A program made the position numbers and the translations under genes. Shown here one piece after another: positions 42,066 to 50,414 of a DNA stretch of 52,117 nt (its first letter is position 1; each line of letters begins with the position of its first letter). The notes below the pieces were generated by a model that saw only the letters and a program-made list of their open reading frames with translations, had not been told where the DNA came from and did not search any database. Source of the DNA: an uncultured Bacillota bacterium (lineage in GTDB: Bacteria; Bacillota_I; Bacilli_A; Izemoplasmatales; UBA1188); assembly GCA_937907585.1 (NCBI GenBank), contig CALCVH010000063.1, positions 1 through 52,117 of the forward strand, in the 5' to 3' direction.

Positions 42066-43244
42066 ATGAGATATTTGTTTTTCGATATTGAATGTTGTAA
42101 TGGAAAAGATATATGTGAATTTGGTTATGTGATAACTGATACTGAATTCAATATATTAGAAAAAGATGATTTCACAATCAATCCAGAAAATAAATTTAAT
42201 CTTACAGGTAGACCTGATGGTAGAGATTTATATCTTTATTATCCTGAGTCTACATATTATAAAAGCCATAAATTTCCATATTTCTATGATAGAATCAAAG
42301 AACTTATTGAATACCCTAATCAATTAATAGTTGGACACGCTATAATTAATGATGCAAAGTTTATTAGAAACGCCTGCAATAGATATAATCTAGGACCTAT
42401 TAATTTTAAGTTTGCGGATACTCAAAGAATGTATTCTGAATTTACAAATTTAAGAAAAAGCATATCTTTAGAAACGGCTGGTGAAAACTTGAATGTAGAG
42501 AAACCTAAATATCTTCATAAGAGTGACGATGATTCTGAACTTACAATGAATCTTGTTAAAGGCATGTGCAAGGAACTAGAGTGTTCATTAGAGGAGTTGA
42601 TTGAATTATGCGATTCTTGTAGTGGTAAAAGTGAAAATTTTGATATCAAATATGATGATGTAGAGATTCGCCAAAAGAAAAGATATGAATCAGCTAAAAA
42701 TGGAAGCAATAATAATATTAGAGGTCGTAATTATAGAATGTTCCTACAATTTCTAGATGGAGTTAAACCTCAAGGAGATACTATTGAATCACAACTAAAT
42801 GGCAAATCATTATGCGTAAGTTTAAATTATGAAATTGGTCATTTTAAAGAAATGCTATCTTTGGTTCAACTTTTAAAAAATCATAATGCTACATATAACA
42901 TGAAAGCATCTAACAATGATATCTTCGTAACATACTCATTTAAGAACGATGAAGGAAATGAAAGATTCTGTACAAGACTAAAACATGTAAAAGATGCTAT
43001 TGAAGAAGGGAAAACAATTCAAATAATATCATTTGAAGAATTGCTTTCTATTCTTGGAGTTACAGAAGAAGATTTATTGTCAATGTCATTTCCTGAAGAG
43101 AGTAGTTTTTATAAGAAACCAAGGCCTAGACAAGAGAAAAAGACGCCTAAGATTACTAAATCTAAAACTCAAAACTCAACATTAGGCGATTTGTTTCCTG
43201 AATTATTTGAAAAACTAAGAAACGAAATAAATGATGAGAAATGA
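42066..43244 (+). CDS. DnaQ-like 3'-5' exonuclease with BRCT-like C-terminus
   Basis: 392 residues. The DEDDh exonuclease core: FFDIEC (D7, E9), GHAIINDAKFI (second Asp) and HKSDDDSELT (His and Asp). Residues about 235-330 (LNGKSLCVSLNYEIGHFKE, LLKNHNATYNMKASNNDIFVTY, IQIISFEELLSIL) resemble a BRCT domain as in PolC/epsilon-type repair exonucleases. The end is basic and Pro/Lys rich. AAAGGAG is 8 bases before the ATG. It follows the RNR operon after about 100 bases and a hairpin, and probably belongs to the same DNA-metabolism cassette. Next gene is on the opposite strand. Confidence 0.8.
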   Translation: MRYLFFDIECCNGKDICEFGYVITDTEFNILEKDDFTINPENKFNLTGRPDGRDLYLYYPESTYYKSHKFPYFYDRIKELIEYPNQLIVGHAIINDAKFIRNACNRYNLGPINFKFADTQRMYSEFTNLRKSISLETAGENLNVEKPKYLHKSDDDSELTMNLVKGMCKELECSLEELIELCDSCSGKSENFDIKYDDVEIRQKKRYESAKNGSNNNIRGRNYRMFLQFLDGVKPQGDTIESQLNGKSLCVSLNYEIGHFKEMLSLVQLLKNHNATYNMKASNNDIFVTYSFKNDEGNERFCTRLKHVKDAIEEGKTIQIISFEELLSILGVTEEDLLSMSFPEESSFYKKPRPRQEKKTPKITKSKTQNSTLGDLFPELFEKLRNEINDEK

Positions 43245-43425
43245 TTTGTTACTACATTCACGTATTCCTAAGTGTAGACATAAATAAACATATGTTCAAG
43301 TGGCATATAGTAAATTATCATTTTACAAATCACTGGCTATTTCTAAGTTAGATGAGTTAGTTAATTCGTTAATCTAAAAATAAAAATGTAGTATTAACTA
43401 CCAACCTAATTTTCAATAGTTTTAT

Positions 43426-43466
43426 ATAAAAAATAATCCGATATCTCTATTTGATATCGGGTTATT
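43426..43466 (-). terminator. Intrinsic terminator of the tetR gene
   Basis: On the minus strand AATAACCCGATATC (43466-43453) pairs with GATATCGGATTATT (43445-43432), one wobble, and is followed by six T residues; it overlaps the stop codon. The stretch 43245-43425 shows nothing else. Confidence 0.8.
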
Positions 43467-43974
43467 TATTTAACATTATATTCCTTGCGGATTCAACTTC
43501 AATCTTATTTGTTCTAAATAAATTCACAACTGTCATGAACTTATAAACCTTAAGTATTATGTCAACTTGAGTCTTATCATCGTCGTGACCATACTTAAAT
43601 TGCTTCTGAAGCCTTTTCGCAAGATAAATAGCGAATTGTGGATTATAGTTTTCAGTCAAATCTAAAACAAATGTTTTATTTCTTGAACCGTTAATTTTGA
43701 CAATTTTATCGAATAACGCTACCAAGGCATCATCTAAAGTTGGATCTGCTTTATACTCTTTCGCAATACCATATAAATCAGAAAGAAGTATATCGTATAT
43801 GTCGTCTTTGCCTTCAAAATAGTAATAAAAGTCAGTTCTTAAGATTTTCATTGTATCAGTTAAACTAGAAACAGTGATTTTTTCATATGGTTTAGAAACG
43901 AATTCTTTTATCGCTGGTTTTAAAAGCTTTATCTGTCTGTCGTAGGATATTCTATTAAATACTTGTTTAGGCAT
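43462..43974 (-). CDS. TetR-family transcriptional regulator
   Basis: About 170 residues. N-terminal TetR HTH: LLKPAIKEFVSKPYEKITVSSLTDTMKILRTDFYYYFEGKDDIYDILLSDL; the rest is the helical ligand domain. I use ATG 43974 with GGGGAGAA upstream on the minus strand; a longer frame start is not supported. Divergent from the symporter gene, whose expression it probably represses. A 17-bp dyad lies in its own -35 region. Confidence 0.88.
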   Translation of the reverse strand: MPKQVFNRISYDRQIKLLKPAIKEFVSKPYEKITVSSLTDTMKILRTDFYYYFEGKDDIYDILLSDLYGIAKEYKADPTLDDALVALFDKIVKINGSRNKTFVLDLTENYNPQFAIYLAKRLQKQFKYGHDDDKTQVDIILKVYKFMTVVNLFRTNKIEVESARNIMLNK

Positions 43975-44005
43975 AATAATTCTCCCCAAAAAACATACTA
44001 AAAAG

Positions 44006-44122
44006 ATTATAGGTTTTTTGACATCTTTTGTCAATTGTATTTTTAAAATAAATAAATACTTATTTATAAGTTAAATGTAAAATCTAAATTTGTGTAGGAA
44101 AAAGATAATTTTATTGTATAAT
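44006..44122. promoter_or_regulatory. Divergent tetR / symporter control region
   Basis: The tetR promoter (minus strand) is near consensus: TTGACA (44034-44029), 17 bases, TATAAT (44011-44006). A dyad TTGACATCTTTTGTCAA (44018-44034) overlaps it, a likely TetR operator. A second small palindrome ACTTATTTATAAGT lies at 44058-44071, and a TATAAT for the symporter at 44117-44122. Confidence 0.7.
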
Positions 44123-44152
44123 GAAAAGAGACTAATACAAGAGGAGTTAAAA

Positions 44153-45637
44153 ATGAAATTAAACGTTAAAAGAACAATGTGGATTGGCTTAGCGTTCTTT
44201 GGAATTCTACTCGTATGGCAGCTATACAATTCATATTGTGCACCTATGTTATCATTACTATTTGCGAAGCATGATTATGCTAGCGAAGTCGCAGCAGGCG
44301 AAGCTTTAGGCTATGTAACAATGAAAGATTTGTTAGCGCATGACATTATAAAAAAGGAACAATTTTTAGATATCCAATGGAAAGTTGGAATCATCATGGC
44401 TTTAGACAATATCGCTGCGCTATTCATAATGCCTATATTTGGTAACTTATCTGATAAAACAAAGACAAAACTCGGTAAGAGAACACCTTATATTTTAGTT
44501 GGATCAATCGTTACTGCGATAGCTTTACCATTTATACCACTATTCTTCTCTAAAGGTATGGGAAACAATGAAGGAGCTATTCTAGGATTCCTTATCGGTA
44601 TGATTGTAACTATGGTAATCATTATAGTATTTATGATGAGCTATCGTTCACCTGCGGTTGCGTTAATGCCTGACTTAACACCAAAACCATTAAGAAGTAA
44701 AGCCAACGGTTTAATAAACATTGTTGGATATGTTGGTGGCGCTATTGGTGCTGTATTCGCTATGGTTATTCCTGTTACTAAATATTTTGATGGATCAAAT
44801 AAATCATTATTTATGTTAGAAATACCATTTATAGTATGTTCATTATTCTTACTTGGTTCATTAGTATTATTACTATTTAAAGTTAAAGAAAATAAATTAC
44901 ATGAAGAATTAGATTCAGAATTAAAGTTATATGAAGATTCTGGTGAAACAGAAGAAGCTATCACAACCAGTGAAAAGATGAGTAAATCTAATATTAGAAA
45001 TTTAGCTTTAATATTAGTTGCGGAAGTATTCTGGTTCATGTCGTTAAACGCTATAGAAACTTTCCAAACTAACTACTTTATGTTCTACCTTGATACATCA
45101 TCATCAGGTGGTGCAGTAATGACTCTATTAAGTGGCGCCGCAAGTGTTGCGGGATTCTTAATCGCAGGATTAATCGCTGATAAACTCGGAAGAAAATGGA
45201 CAATATTCATTGGTATTTGTGTAGTTGCGTTAGGATATGTAATATATTCATTAATACCTGGAAGAGTTACCGATGACGATGCTATATTAACATTTGAACA
45301 ATCATTACCTTGGTTATTCTTTGTTTTAATGCCTATAATCGGCTTCGCTACATCATTAATTCATATCTGTTCATTCCCACTAGTTACAGATTATTGTACA
45401 GCTGATAAACTTGGAAAATTCACATCACTATACTATACTGCGTCAATGTTAGCTCAATCTACTACTCCAATTTTAATTGGACTAATCTTCAGAGCGACTG
45501 GTTGGAACGCACTTCCAATATATTCTGCAGTACTAATGGGTATCGCAGGATTAGTATTCTTCTTCGTTAAAGCTCCAAAAGGAGGAGATAGAAGCTCAAA
45601 CGCAAAAGGTTTAGAAGCCTTAGGAGCTGATGATTAA
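44153..45637 (+). CDS. MFS sugar symporter, SLC45/GPH-like
   Basis: About 494 residues, 12 predicted membrane helices. Motifs of the sucrose/GPH type: MPIFGNLSDKTKTKLGKRTPYILVG (loop 2-3), RSPAVALMPDLTPKPLRSKANG and a second LIADKLGRKW. It imports a disaccharide or glycoside with a cation. A cytoplasmic loop after helix 6 is acidic. ATG 44153 has GAGGAG 9 bases upstream. Controlled by the divergent TetR, and followed by a terminator and an esterase-type gene. Confidence 0.88.
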   Translation: MKLNVKRTMWIGLAFFGILLVWQLYNSYCAPMLSLLFAKHDYASEVAAGEALGYVTMKDLLAHDIIKKEQFLDIQWKVGIIMALDNIAALFIMPIFGNLSDKTKTKLGKRTPYILVGSIVTAIALPFIPLFFSKGMGNNEGAILGFLIGMIVTMVIIIVFMMSYRSPAVALMPDLTPKPLRSKANGLINIVGYVGGAIGAVFAMVIPVTKYFDGSNKSLFMLEIPFIVCSLFLLGSLVLLLFKVKENKLHEELDSELKLYEDSGETEEAITTSEKMSKSNIRNLALILVAEVFWFMSLNAIETFQTNYFMFYLDTSSSGGAVMTLLSGAASVAGFLIAGLIADKLGRKWTIFIGICVVALGYVIYSLIPGRVTDDDAILTFEQSLPWLFFVLMPIIGFATSLIHICSFPLVTDYCTADKLGKFTSLYYTASMLAQSTTPILIGLIFRATGWNALPIYSAVLMGIAGLVFFFVKAPKGGDRSSNAKGLEALGADD

Positions 45638-45647
45638 TAATTAATAG

Positions 45648-45665
45648 AAGGGCGTATGCCCTTTT
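45648..45665 (+). terminator. Short intrinsic terminator after the symporter gene
   Basis: AAGGGC / GCCCTT around a GTAT loop, then TTTT. Confidence 0.6.
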
Positions 45666-45670
45666 ATAAT
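45665..45670 (+). promoter_or_regulatory. -10 box directly before the hydrolase start (leaderless?)
   Basis: TATAAT ends 8 bases before the ATG at 45679, with no ribosome site between. Transcription would begin at or within two bases of the start codon. A weak -35 only. Confidence 0.4.
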
Positions 45671-45678
45671 GTAAATAT

Positions 45679-46575
45679 ATGAATAAATATCCATTAGATA
45701 AAGAATTAAAATTTTTAAGACATTTTAATGCGCCAGTTGGTAGAGGATTTCTACCAATTGGATCTTTTATATTAAAGATATGTCCAAAAGGTTTTAATAA
45801 AAGAAAAGTTAATATTAAGGAAATAAAAATAGATAAATTTAAAATTATAATTGTTACACCTCTTGAACTATTAAATGAAGTATCACCATGCCTCTTTTAT
45901 ATACATGGTGGAGGATTTATGTATAGATCGTTTCCTGGTCATTATCATTTAATGGAAGAATACGCTATTCAATCTAGATCAAAGGTTATAGGAATAGATT
46001 ATAACCTTTCACCTAAACATCCATTCCCACATCAAATTAATGAATGTATAAAAGCGTATAAGTATATATTAGATAATAAAGAAATATTAAAAATAGATAC
46101 AAATAATATCGTTATAGGTGGAGATTCTGCGGGTGCATCACTTGCGATGGATACTTTATTAAAAATAGAAGAATCAAATCTACCAAAAATAAAAAGTCTA
46201 TTTTTAATTTATCCTGTAGTTGATAACAGAGGAAATACAGAATCAATTAAAAGATTTACTGATACACCTGGGTGGAATTCTATTAATAATAAAGTAATGT
46301 GGGAATATTATCTAAATGGTAAAGATTATAAAACACCACTTTTAAGGATTGATGAATTTAATATAAAGAATCTATATATAGAACTGGCAGAATATGATTG
46401 TCTTCATGATGAAGGATTAGAATTATTTAATGCATTATCAGAGAAGACAGAAGTTAAAATATTAAATGAAACTAATAATACTTTCCACGCTTATGACTTC
46501 AACAAAAAAGCAAAAATAACCATAGATTCTTTAAATAAAAGAATAGAATTCTTAAAATTATCATTTAATGATTAA
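45679..46575 (+). CDS. Alpha/beta hydrolase, hormone-sensitive-lipase-like esterase
   Basis: 298 residues, cytoplasmic. Oxyanion motif HGGGF (H76), nucleophile GGDSAGAS (S150), the acid in AEYDCLHDEG, and the catalytic His in NTFHAYDF are all present. The family cleaves short-chain esters, for example acetyl groups on sugars, which fits its place after a sugar symporter. No ribosome site precedes the ATG; see the -10 box at 45665. Confidence 0.85.
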   Translation: MNKYPLDKELKFLRHFNAPVGRGFLPIGSFILKICPKGFNKRKVNIKEIKIDKFKIIIVTPLELLNEVSPCLFYIHGGGFMYRSFPGHYHLMEEYAIQSRSKVIGIDYNLSPKHPFPHQINECIKAYKYILDNKEILKIDTNNIVIGGDSAGASLAMDTLLKIEESNLPKIKSLFLIYPVVDNRGNTESIKRFTDTPGWNSINNKVMWEYYLNGKDYKTPLLRIDEFNIKNLYIELAEYDCLHDEGLELFNALSEKTEVKILNETNNTFHAYDFNKKAKITIDSLNKRIEFLKLSFND

Positions 46576-46690
46576 TGCGGTTTCGTGGTGGAACGCTCAA
46601 AAAACCTCAAATGATTAAGAAAATAATACAGTTTCTAATTAAAAATAGTGTTTTTGATGAGAAAACATTTACTTATTATTCAATTAATAA

Positions 46691-46719
46691 TTGATTTTTA
46701 TCCCCAAAAGTTATATAAT
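46691..46719 (+). promoter_or_regulatory. Promoter of the Fic gene
   Basis: TTGATT (46691-46696), 17 bases, TATAAT (46714-46719). 46576-46690 shows nothing coding. Confidence 0.65.
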
Positions 46720-46749
46720 TGGTGCGTAAATAACAAGGATGGTGAGAAA

Positions 46750-47796
46750 ATGAAAACATTTAATTACTCAAACTTAAAAAATAAAACATGGGATATTAAG
46801 ATAATTAATTATTTGACTCAAATCCATGAAGAAAAAGGCAAACAACAATTGTTTTTAAAACAAAAGCATGAAGAATTAGAAAAATTAGTTATTATCGCAA
46901 AAATACAAAGTACTGAATCATCTAATGAAATTGAAGGCATTAGAACAACTAATACTAGACTAAGACAATTAATAAATGAAAAAACAGCTCCTAAAAACAG
47001 AGCTGAAGAAGAAATTGCAGGATATAGAGATGCTTTAAATATTGTACATGAAAATTTTGATTCAATACCTATTACACCTAATTTTATTCTTCAATTACAT
47101 AAAGTATTGTTGTCTCATACATCAACTTCATTTGGTGGAAAATATAAGAATGTCCAAAATTATATTAGTGCGACTGATGAAAATGGTAAGTCATTTACTT
47201 TATTTACACCATTATCACCATCTGAAACACCAACTGCAATGCAAGAATTATGTGATGAATACAATAGAGCTCTTGGTGAAGGAATAGTAGATCCACTAAT
47301 TTTAATTCCATTATTCATTCATGACTTTTTATGTATTCATCCATTTATTGATGGGAACGGAAGAATGTCTAGATTATTAACAACACTGCTTTTATATCGT
47401 TCTGGTTACTATGTAGGAAAGTATATATCACTTGAGGCTAAAATAGCTAAGAATAAAGATTTATATTATGATGCATTATATGATTCTCAAATTGGATGGC
47501 ACGAAAATGAAGATGACGCTACGCCATTTATAAAATATTTGTTAAGTACGATTGTTAGTGCATATAATGATTTTGAAGAAAGAGTAGAATTAGTATCCGA
47601 TAAGAAGCCTAGTATTGAAGTGATTAGAATGGCAGTTAATTCAAAACTAGGAAAATTTACAAAGAGAGATATACTAGAACTTGTGCCTTCATTATCATCA
47701 ACTAGTATTGAAAGAAATTTAAAAGAATTATGTGATACAGGTGAAATAAAAAAAGAAGGTGTTGGCAAATCAACATACTATATTAGATTAAAGTAA
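46750..47796 (+). CDS. Class II Fic-domain AMP-transferase with winged helix
   Basis: About 348 residues. The Fic motif HPFIDGNGRMSR (H197) transfers AMP or a related group to target proteins. An inhibitory motif SSNEIEG (S58...E62-G63) lies N-terminal to the Fic core, as in self-inhibited class II proteins. The C-terminal 60 residues form a winged helix (FTKRDILELVPSLSSTSIERNLKEL, GVGKSTYYIRL). GGTGAG lies 5 bases before the ATG at 46750. Widespread in Bacillota and Bacteroidota; target unknown. Confidence 0.92.
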   Translation: MKTFNYSNLKNKTWDIKIINYLTQIHEEKGKQQLFLKQKHEELEKLVIIAKIQSTESSNEIEGIRTTNTRLRQLINEKTAPKNRAEEEIAGYRDALNIVHENFDSIPITPNFILQLHKVLLSHTSTSFGGKYKNVQNYISATDENGKSFTLFTPLSPSETPTAMQELCDEYNRALGEGIVDPLILIPLFIHDFLCIHPFIDGNGRMSRLLTTLLLYRSGYYVGKYISLEAKIAKNKDLYYDALYDSQIGWHENEDDATPFIKYLLSTIVSAYNDFEERVELVSDKKPSIEVIRMAVNSKLGKFTKRDILELVPSLSSTSIERNLKELCDTGEIKKEGVGKSTYYIRLK

Positions 47797-47908
47797 TAAC
47801 ATTAACTTTTTGTATTAAATCTGTTTTAAATAATTTACTCTTATAAAATATGCGTATACTAATAAATTGGTTTTAGATGGTATAGCACTATATTGTATTA
47901 AAGAATAT

Positions 47909-47942
47909 TAGATTAGAGTAAAATCTAGTCTATTATTTTTTT
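47909..47942 (+). terminator. Intrinsic terminator downstream of the Fic gene
   Basis: TAGATTAGA (47909-47917) with TCTAGTCTA (47924-47932), one wobble, followed by TTATTTTTTT. Confidence 0.75.
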
Positions 47943-47994
47943 GGAGTTCAAATATATGAAAAAAATGACAAACTAAAACTTTTGTTTATCAAAC

Positions 47995-48044
47995 CATACG
48001 AGAATACCCCATCCTCTTTAGGCTGGGGATGAAAATCGGATATA
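47995..48044 (+). mobile_element. Possible IS200/IS605 (TnpB-type) right-end remnant
   Basis: CCCCATCC (48007-48014) pairs with GGCTGGGG (48021-48028), one mismatch, over TCTTTA, followed by ATGAAAATCG. This resembles the end structure and omega-RNA scaffold of TnpB-type elements, but no tnpA or tnpB is present. The remainder of 47797-48142 contains only the terminator and the leader of the AbrB gene. Confidence 0.35.
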
Positions 48045-48142
48045 AATAACTAATATGTTCTTGAAAACAATTATATTATTTAGTATAATAAGAAATGTAA
48101 GAAAATTCTTTTTTGTAGGAATATATAAAAGGAGAAAAAGAT

Positions 48143-48364
48143 ATGAAAGATATTAAAGAGGATAGATTTATAGTGAGTGTTAAAGTTGGACCAAAAGGAC
48201 AAATAACAGTACCAGCTGAAGCTAGAAAGATGTTTGAAATTAAAGAGGGTGATACTTTAATGGTAATGGGTGATATTAAAAGAGGAATAGCCTTAATTAA
48301 AGATACTGAATTTTACAAATTAATGGGAGCTATGTTTAATAATGGAAAAGGCGATCAGAATTAA
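48143..48364 (+). CDS. AbrB/MazE-type DNA-binding protein
   Basis: 73 residues with the swapped-hairpin core VKVGPKGQITVPAEARKMFEIKEGDTLMVMGD. Such small proteins regulate adjacent genes. AAAGGAG lies 9 bases before the ATG. The end overlaps the ABC ATPase gene by 23 bases, so it probably controls this transporter operon, a layout common in Bacillota. Confidence 0.9.
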   Translation: MKDIKEDRFIVSVKVGPKGQITVPAEARKMFEIKEGDTLMVMGDIKRGIALIKDTEFYKLMGAMFNNGKGDQN

Positions 48365-49073
48365 TAATTTAACAAAAATATATAAAGATATTGTTGCGGT
48401 AGATAATTTAAATTTAGAAATATATGAAGGAGAATTATTTTCTCTTCTTGGAGTTAATGGTGCTGGTAAAACAACAACTATAAAGATGTTATCTGGTTTA
48501 ACTATAGCTTCATCAGGTGAAGCTTATATACATGATTATTCAATTAATAAAGATATTGATAAAATAAAAGAATTAATTGATATATCAATGCAAGAAACAG
48601 CTATAGCTAGAAAATTAACTGTTGAAGAAAATATTGAGTTTTATGCAAAGTTATCAGGTCAAACAGTTGATGAAATAAAAGAATCTAAGGAAAGATTATA
48701 TAAAGCTTTTGAACTTGATAAAGTTCTCAAGAAGAAAGCTTCAAATCTTTCAGGAGGATGGCAAAGAAAATTATCAATTGCGCTTGCATTAGTATCAAAA
48801 CCTAAAGTTCTATTTTTAGATGAACCAACACTTGGGCTTGATGTTATAGCGAGAAGAGAACTATGGAAAATAATAAATGAACTTAAAGGAAAAATGACTA
48901 TCATTTTAACTACCCATTATATGGAAGAAGCTGAAGCTTTATCTGATAGAATTGGTATTATGAAAGATGGAAAATTACTATTTGTCGGAACAAAAGAAGA
49001 ACTATATTCAAAAACAAATAAAACAAATGTAGAAGATGCCTTTATTGAGGTTGTTTCAGGAGGTAGCTTGTAA
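48342..49073 (+). CDS. ABC exporter ATP-binding protein
   Basis: 243 residues. Walker A GVNGAGKTTT, signature LSGGWQRKLSIALAL, Walker B VLFLDEPTLGLD and H-loop TTHYMEEAE. The signature GGWQR and short length fit the ABC-2 drug/peptide exporter group. Works with the permease encoded next, whose start overlaps the stop by one base. Confidence 0.93.
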   Translation: MEKAIRINNLTKIYKDIVAVDNLNLEIYEGELFSLLGVNGAGKTTTIKMLSGLTIASSGEAYIHDYSINKDIDKIKELIDISMQETAIARKLTVEENIEFYAKLSGQTVDEIKESKERLYKAFELDKVLKKKASNLSGGWQRKLSIALALVSKPKVLFLDEPTLGLDVIARRELWKIINELKGKMTIILTTHYMEEAEALSDRIGIMKDGKLLFVGTKEELYSKTNKTNVEDAFIEVVSGGSL

Positions 49074-49825
49074 TGAAAGATTCAATATCTAGAATACTTG
49101 TTTTAACTAAAAGAAATCTAAAAGAAATCTTAAGAGATCCTTTGTCTTTAATCTTTACTTTAGGCATGCCGCTATTTATGGAAATATTATTTTATTTAAT
49201 ATTTCATAGTTTAACTAAGCAGTTTGAAATGAAATATTTAGCACCAGGAATAGTGGTATTTGCAGAAAGTTTCTTATCTTTGTTTGTTGGCTTATTAATT
49301 GCATTAGATAGATCAACATCATTTTTAACAAGATTATATGTTTCTAAAGCTAAATCATATGAATTTATATTTTCATATGCAATCGCAATGCTTCCTATTG
49401 TTTTAGTTCAATCAATATTATTTTTCTTGGTTGGTGGAATATTTGATTCATCTATTTTTGGTGTAGGAATGGTCTTAGCAATTTTATTTAGTCTTATTAC
49501 ATCCTTATTTTTCATTTCTATTGGAATACTTCTTGGTACAGTCTGCAGTGAAAAATCTATTGGTGGTATCTCATCAATAGTCATTGCTGGACAATCAGTA
49601 TTATCTGGAATGTGGTTTCCAGTTGAAGGCTTAAATGAAGGGATTATTACTTTTATGAAAATATTGCCATTTAAAAACGCTACAATTCTTATTCAAAATA
49701 TGATCTTAGGAGTTAATGATTCATTTAATGATTTTCTATTACCTTTATTAATAGTATTAGCGTATACAGTAGTTTCATTTGTTGTAGCAATAATACTATT
49801 TAAAAGAAAAATGAAATCTAGATAA
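49073..49825 (+). CDS. ABC-2 type permease
   Basis: 250 residues, six predicted membrane helices, with an N-terminal cytosolic start (RILVLTKRNLKEILRDPLSL) typical of ABC-2 permeases and a VSGMWFP-like segment (SVLSGMWFPVEGLNE) before helix 5. Forms an exporter with the ATPase; exported compound unknown. GGAGG is 6 bases before the ATG. Confidence 0.9.
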   Translation: MKDSISRILVLTKRNLKEILRDPLSLIFTLGMPLFMEILFYLIFHSLTKQFEMKYLAPGIVVFAESFLSLFVGLLIALDRSTSFLTRLYVSKAKSYEFIFSYAIAMLPIVLVQSILFFLVGGIFDSSIFGVGMVLAILFSLITSLFFISIGILLGTVCSEKSIGGISSIVIAGQSVLSGMWFPVEGLNEGIITFMKILPFKNATILIQNMILGVNDSFNDFLLPLLIVLAYTVVSFVVAIILFKRKMKSR

Positions 49826-49918
49826 TAACATCATTATAGTATTTGGATTATTCCATCAGGTGAAGTGATATATAACAAAATGTACTTTTATTAATGCTGT
49901 AGTTCATAAAAGAACTAG

Positions 49919-49951
49919 AATTGTGATACGAGGAATCGGTCACAATTTTTT
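49919..49951 (+). terminator. Intrinsic terminator of the ABC operon
   Basis: AATTGTGA (49919-49926) / TCACAATT (49940-49947), then a T tract to 49951. Confidence 0.8.
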
Positions 49952-49969
49952 GTTTTTAGGGGGTAAAAA

Positions 49970-50013
49970 TATTAACCACTTTATTACCCGTTTATTCTTA
50001 TTTTATTAACCAC
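49970..50013 (+). repeat. Direct repeat TATTAACCAC
   Basis: TATTAACCAC at 49970-49979 and 50004-50013, 34 bp apart, upstream of the RelB/Fic promoter. GGGTAA...TTACCC also surrounds the first copy. Confidence 0.45.
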
Positions 50014-50031
50014 GTTAAGATAATTAAACAC

Positions 50032-50060
50032 TTGAAAATGTGTATCAAATGTGATACAAT
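50032..50060 (+). promoter_or_regulatory. Promoter with operator dyad of the RelB/Fic pair
   Basis: TTGAAA (50032-50037), 17 bases, TACAAT (50055-50060). A perfect 7-bp-arm dyad TGTATCAAATGTGATACA (50041-50058) fills the spacer; it is the likely autorepression site of the antitoxin. Confidence 0.75.
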
Positions 50061-50079
50061 ATTTTAGGAGATGATAGAT

Positions 50080-50412
50080 ATGCCTAAAGAAAATAAAAAC
50101 GAACTGATTCACATTAGAATAGAGCCAACAGTGAAAGAAAAGTCAGAAAATATTTTTAATAAGCTCGGAATTAATATGTCTTATGCTGTATCTTTATTTT
50201 TAAATCAAGTAATACTTAAAAATGGCTTTCCTTTTAATGTGGAATTGCCAAAAGTTAACGAAACTGAATTGGAATCTTTAGCTAAAATAATTGAATCAAC
50301 TGGTGGTAATGGAGTAGTAAGTGAAAAGAATCAAAAAATAATTCATTTGTATTCATTAGGCGAAATTGACTATGAGACGGCTGTATTTGCTATAAAGAGG
50401 AGTTTTATGTAA
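50080..50412 (+). CDS. RelB/DinJ-family antitoxin
   Basis: About 110 residues. Ribbon-helix-helix N-terminus (LIHIRIEPTVKEKSENIFNKLGINMSYAVSLFLNQVILKNGFPF), then a variable tail that would bind the toxin. I use ATG 50080 since GGAG is 9 bases upstream; the ATG at 50071 sits directly on it. The stop is 2 bases before the toxin start. DinJ partners are usually YafQ; here the partner is a Fic protein. Confidence 0.85.
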   Translation: MPKENKNELIHIRIEPTVKEKSENIFNKLGINMSYAVSLFLNQVILKNGFPFNVELPKVNETELESLAKIIESTGGNGVVSEKNQKIIHLYSLGEIDYETAVFAIKRSFM

Positions 50413-50414
50413 TT

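Noticed and set aside
44641..45039. 132-codon minus-strand frame inside the symporter gene
   Set aside because: Antisense of a membrane protein gene, no ribosome site, composition is a mirror of the sense codons.
47042..47287. Overlapping plus-strand frame within the Fic gene
   Set aside because: Shadow frame of the Fic coding sequence with no domain features.
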